Shown here: piece by piece, positions 5,088-7,636 of the stretch | Position numbering within the stretch: position 1 is the first letter of the stretch | Layout of the letters: the number at the start of each line of letters is the position of its first letter | Assembly: GCA_018266335.1 (NCBI GenBank) | Contig: JAFEAR010000207.1 | Span: 1-7,636, forward strand | From: Bdellovibrionales bacterium | Lineage (GTDB): Bacteria; Bdellovibrionota; UBA2428 | Reading direction: 5' to 3' | Length of the DNA: 7,636 nt | Made by a program: the position numbers and the translations under genes | The notes under the pieces: generated by a model | Seen by the model: only the letters and a program-made list of their open reading frames with translations | What the model was told of the DNA's origin: nothing | Database searches by the model: none

Positions 5088-6011
5088 ATGAAATCAAACA
5101 TTCCGCTTGCCGGAACCCTGGCGATCACGGCGGCTCTGGCCGTATGGCTTACCGGTTGCAGTGCTAGCAAACGGACCCCGGCGGCGAAGGCTCCAGCCTC
5201 AGATCATGGTGGTCACGCCGATCATGCGATGCCATTTAAGGGCACACAAAGCGATCACGGAGACCATGGGACTATGCCAATGAACATGGTGACGCTCCGA
5301 AAACTCGTGGTCGGAAGCGACCCAACGGATCCACAGGCCGGATCGACGACCAAGCTCGTGTTGCAGATTCAGGACGATGATGGCACGCCGATCAAAACGT
5401 TTGACGTGCTGCACGAAAAGTTGGTGCATTTGATCGTGGTCCGTGAGGGACTTGACGAGTTCGCGCACCTGCATCCGGAAGTGGACGCGTCCGGAATGAT
5501 CACGATCGAGTATGCGTTTCCGAAGTCCGGCAAGTATCGACTGTTTGCCGACCACCTGCCGAAGGGAAAAACGCCGGGGCTCGCGGCTGGAGAACTGGTC
5601 GTGGCCGGGGGCGACGAACCAGCGGCGGCGCTCGTGCCGAACACTTCCAACGAAGTCGCAGTGGGCGAGATCACGGCTCACATCGCCATCGAGTCGTTGG
5701 ATCAGGAAACGGCGGTGCGATTCCACCTCGTCGATGCTGACGGCAAGGCGGTTGGCATCTTGCAGCCGTATCTCGGAGCGATGGGCCATCTCGTCATCAT
5801 CAGCGCGGACGGTCGCGAGTACGTCCACGCACATCCGCTCAGCGATGCCCAGACCGCTCCCGACGGAGCCGTCGAGTTTGCGGCGCACTTCCCAAAGCCC
5901 GGCATTTACAAGGCGTGGGGCCAGTTCAAGCGCGACGGGGCAGTCTTTACTGTGCCGTTCGTGATGGAGCACAAGAGTGGCCAGCCGATTCCAAATGCAG
6001 AAGGGCACTAA
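5088..6011 (+). CDS. His-rich predicted lipoprotein with two similar beta domains
   Basis: The product is 307 residues from ATG 5088. This start gives a normal lipoprotein signal (Met-Lys-Ser-Asn, hydrophobic to Trp20, Leu-Thr-Gly before Cys24). GTG 5022 is in frame, has GAAGGG 7 bases upstream and overlaps the ATPase stop as GTGA, but it would place 22 residues before the signal; initiation there cannot be excluded. After Cys24 comes a His/Asp/Gly-rich segment (39-60) with several Asp-His-Gly motifs, a likely metal-binding stretch. Two related halves follow: about 65-175 with His109, His114 and Ala-His127-Leu-His129-Pro, and about 185-295 with His234 and Val-His247-Ala-His249-Pro. Each ends in a Pro-Lys-x-Gly-x-Tyr strand. 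The fold looks like small immunoglobulin- or cupredoxin-type beta domains seen beside copper resistance genes. Periplasmic Cu binding is inferred. The stop is 4 bases before the adaptor gene, so the two are probably co-transcribed. Confidence 0.87.
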   Translation: MKSNIPLAGTLAITAALAVWLTGCSASKRTPAAKAPASDHGGHADHAMPFKGTQSDHGDHGTMPMNMVTLRKLVVGSDPTDPQAGSTTKLVLQIQDDDGTPIKTFDVLHEKLVHLIVVREGLDEFAHLHPEVDASGMITIEYAFPKSGKYRLFADHLPKGKTPGLAAGELVVAGGDEPAAALVPNTSNEVAVGEITAHIAIESLDQETAVRFHLVDADGKAVGILQPYLGAMGHLVIISADGREYVHAHPLSDAQTAPDGAVEFAAHFPKPGIYKAWGQFKRDGAVFTVPFVMEHKSGQPIPNAEGH

Positions 6012-6015
6012 AGCC

Positions 6016-7636
6016 ATGCCTCAACGACTTCGCGGCGGTTGCGTACTGCTGGTGGTTATTGCCGGTGCGTCGGCCTTGGGGCACGAAGGACATCAACCTT
6101 TGCCGACAAAGGGCGTGCAGATTGATCTCAAGGCGGGACATCTCACGCTCAGTCGTGCGGCGCGCGAGGTACTCGACGTGAAATCGGTCGAAGTTCAGAC
6201 GCGCGACGTGGCGGGAGCAGTGCGGGCTTACGCCACTGTTGCCGCCACGTGGACTCGACGAGCGTTTGTCACATCGCGGCTGCCGGGACGCATCGTCAAG
6301 TTAAACGTACGGCCGGGCGATCCTGTCAAAGCGGGGCAGGTGCTGGCGGAACTCGACAGCCTCGATCTGCATACGCTGCGGCTGGACTATCAGAAGACGC
6401 AGAACGAATTCGAGTTGTCGGCCAAGATCCTCGAAACACTGTCTCCCGCGGTGAAGGCAGGGGCGATCTCGGGCCAACGGCTTGTCGAGGCGGAGAATAC
6501 GCATCGGCAGAATCAGAATGCGCTCGACGTGCTGCGCGCGAAAGCGGTCGGTCTGCACGTGCCGGAGACGGATCTCAACATGTCCGCCGAGGGGGACGCG
6601 CCGCCGTTGCGGTTGTCGCTCGTCAGTCCGATCGCAGGCGTCGTCGTACATGCCGACGTCGCGGTCGGCAAATTCGTCGAACCGACCGAGCACCTGTTCG
6701 AGATCGTGGACACGTCGCGCGTGTGGGTGAAGATCGGCGTGCTCGAACGAGACTTGCATCGCGTACATGAAGGTCAGGAGGTGCGCGTCTCGTTCAGCGG
6801 AGTTCCCGGCAAGAGTGTCGACACGAAAGTGGACAAGCTCGCCTTGTTGCTGGACCCGCAGACGCATCAGGGCACGGCCTGGGCCGAAATTGCGAACAGC
6901 GAGACCGGTCCGCGCTTGCTGCCGGGCATGAACGGTCAGGCGGAGTTCATTGTGCCGGGGCGTGCCAAGGGGCTGAGTGTTCCCACCGCTTCCGTCTTCA
7001 GCGATGGAGCCGAGCGGTACGTGTTCGTAGAAGAGAGTTCGACGCAAACAATCTCCGAGTACCGCAAGAAGTCGGTCGTCATCGGCCGGCAGACGCGCGA
7101 AGTCGCGGAAGTCATCTCCGGCGACGTTTATCCCGGCGACCGCGTGGTGACGCGCGGCGGGCACGAACTGTCGAGCCTGTTCTTTCTCGGCGTCCTGCGG
7201 CTCAGCCCCGAAACGGCGAAGAGCATCGGCTTGAAAGTCGAAGTGGTCTCCGAACGCAGCGTCGAACGGATTTTGCGATTTGATGGAGCGCTCGACGTAC
7301 CGCCGCAACGTCGCACATCCGCGTCGTCGCAATTGACGGGCACGCTCCGCGACATCCATGTCGATCGCGGTCAGCCGGTGAAAGCGGGCGATGTTCTGGC
7401 CGAGATCGCCAGTTTGGAACTGCAAGACATTCAGTTGGAGTTGCTCAAAGCCCACCTCGATGGCGCAACGTGGCGCGACACGCTCATACGACTTCGCGAC
7501 GCGGGGGATGCCGTGCCACAACGCAGCCTGTTGGAAATGGAAAGCCGTGTGACAACGCTCGAAGCGCAGTTCGCCAATATCCGTCAAAAGCTGCTGGCCC
7601 TGGGCCTGTCGTCACCACAAATTGAGGAGGTCGTGA
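6016..7636 (+). CDS. RND efflux periplasmic adaptor (HlyD/CusB-type), tandem form, 3' end missing
   Basis: The frame from ATG 6016 stays open to the window edge (540 codons, no stop), so the C-terminus is missing. AGAAGGG at 5999-6005 lies 10 bases upstream and the previous stop is 4 bases away. Residues 1-20 are a signal peptide (cleavage near Ala-Ser-Ala20), followed by His-Glu-Gly-His. A complete adaptor unit follows: lipoyl half-motif at 87-115 (Gly-Arg-Ile-Val-Lys-Leu, Gly-Asp-Pro-Val-Lys-Ala-Gly-Gln), helical hairpin at about 117-180, second half-motif at 202-232 (Ser-Pro-Ile-Ala-Gly-Val-Val), beta barrel at about 236-315, membrane-proximal part to about 385. A second unit begins near 394 with a similar start (Leu-Ser-Pro-Glu-Thr-Ala), a lipoyl half-motif at 439-467 and a hairpin to the edge. 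Such adaptors link an inner-membrane RND pump to an outer-membrane channel. The pump gene would be expected downstream. The metal class (CusB- or CzcB-like) is inferred from the copper ATPase. Confidence 0.92.
   Translation, partial: MPQRLRGGCVLLVVIAGASALGHEGHQPLPTKGVQIDLKAGHLTLSRAAREVLDVKSVEVQTRDVAGAVRAYATVAATWTRRAFVTSRLPGRIVKLNVRPGDPVKAGQVLAELDSLDLHTLRLDYQKTQNEFELSAKILETLSPAVKAGAISGQRLVEAENTHRQNQNALDVLRAKAVGLHVPETDLNMSAEGDAPPLRLSLVSPIAGVVVHADVAVGKFVEPTEHLFEIVDTSRVWVKIGVLERDLHRVHEGQEVRVSFSGVPGKSVDTKVDKLALLLDPQTHQGTAWAEIANSETGPRLLPGMNGQAEFIVPGRAKGLSVPTASVFSDGAERYVFVEESSTQTISEYRKKSVVIGRQTREVAEVISGDVYPGDRVVTRGGHELSSLFFLGVLRLSPETAKSIGLKVEVVSERSVERILRFDGALDVPPQRRTSASSQLTGTLRDIHVDRGQPVKAGDVLAEIASLELQDIQLELLKAHLDGATWRDTLIRLRDAGDAVPQRSLLEMESRVTTLEAQFANIRQKLLALGLSSPQIEEVV

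Noticed and set aside
6301..7587. 428-codon open frame on the minus strand
   Set aside because: It is antisense to the adaptor gene, which is clearly coding on the plus strand and open to the window edge. The minus-strand product has no domain.

Overview
The window looks like one piece of a bacterial copper/heavy-metal handling locus, most likely from a Planctomycetota-type organism. That assignment is an inference. It rests on the gene 1 family and the small Cys-rich lipoproteins, which I associate with planctomycetes, on a GC-rich composition by eye, and on weak Shine-Dalgarno sites at several starts. All eight supported genes lie on the + strand with short gaps, so they could form one or a few transcripts. 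No RNA gene, CRISPR array, insertion sequence or integrase was seen.

Left part (1-1742): three successive genes encode proteins with the same kind of Cys module, a lone Cys (Cys-Pro-Val or Cys-Ala-Val) followed 22-26 residues later by Cys-Cys-x-x-Cys. This resembles a YHS/TRASH-like metal-binding site. The first gene is cut by the left edge of the window. The second and third are small predicted lipoproteins, separated by a 225-base gap with two inverted repeats.

Middle (1850-5025): a small exported HMA-domain protein with a Gly-Met-His-Cys-Val-Ser-Cys site, a 91-residue orphan membrane-anchored protein, and an 810-residue P1B-type ATPase. The ATPase has the CPC, YN and MSLSS signatures of Cu(I)/Ag(I) exporters. 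Its N-terminus carries a YHS domain and two CPMHPE...CPKCGM heavy-metal-binding motifs and has no HMA domain.

Right part (5088-7636): a His-rich lipoprotein built from two similar halves, then an RND/HlyD-type periplasmic adaptor that runs off the right edge. The adaptor gene has no stop codon in the window. After a complete first adaptor unit (about residues 1-390) it begins a second, homologous unit, so it appears to be a tandem adaptor.

Working model (inference): the ATPase moves Cu(I), or a similar soft metal, from cytoplasm to periplasm. The exported HMA protein, the Cys-rich lipoproteins and the His-rich lipoprotein bind or relay it there. The adaptor, with an RND pump probably encoded just past the right edge, passes it across the outer membrane. 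The families are known. The less ordinary points are the concentration of related Cys modules, the HMA domain supplied by a separate exported protein, and the doubled adaptor.
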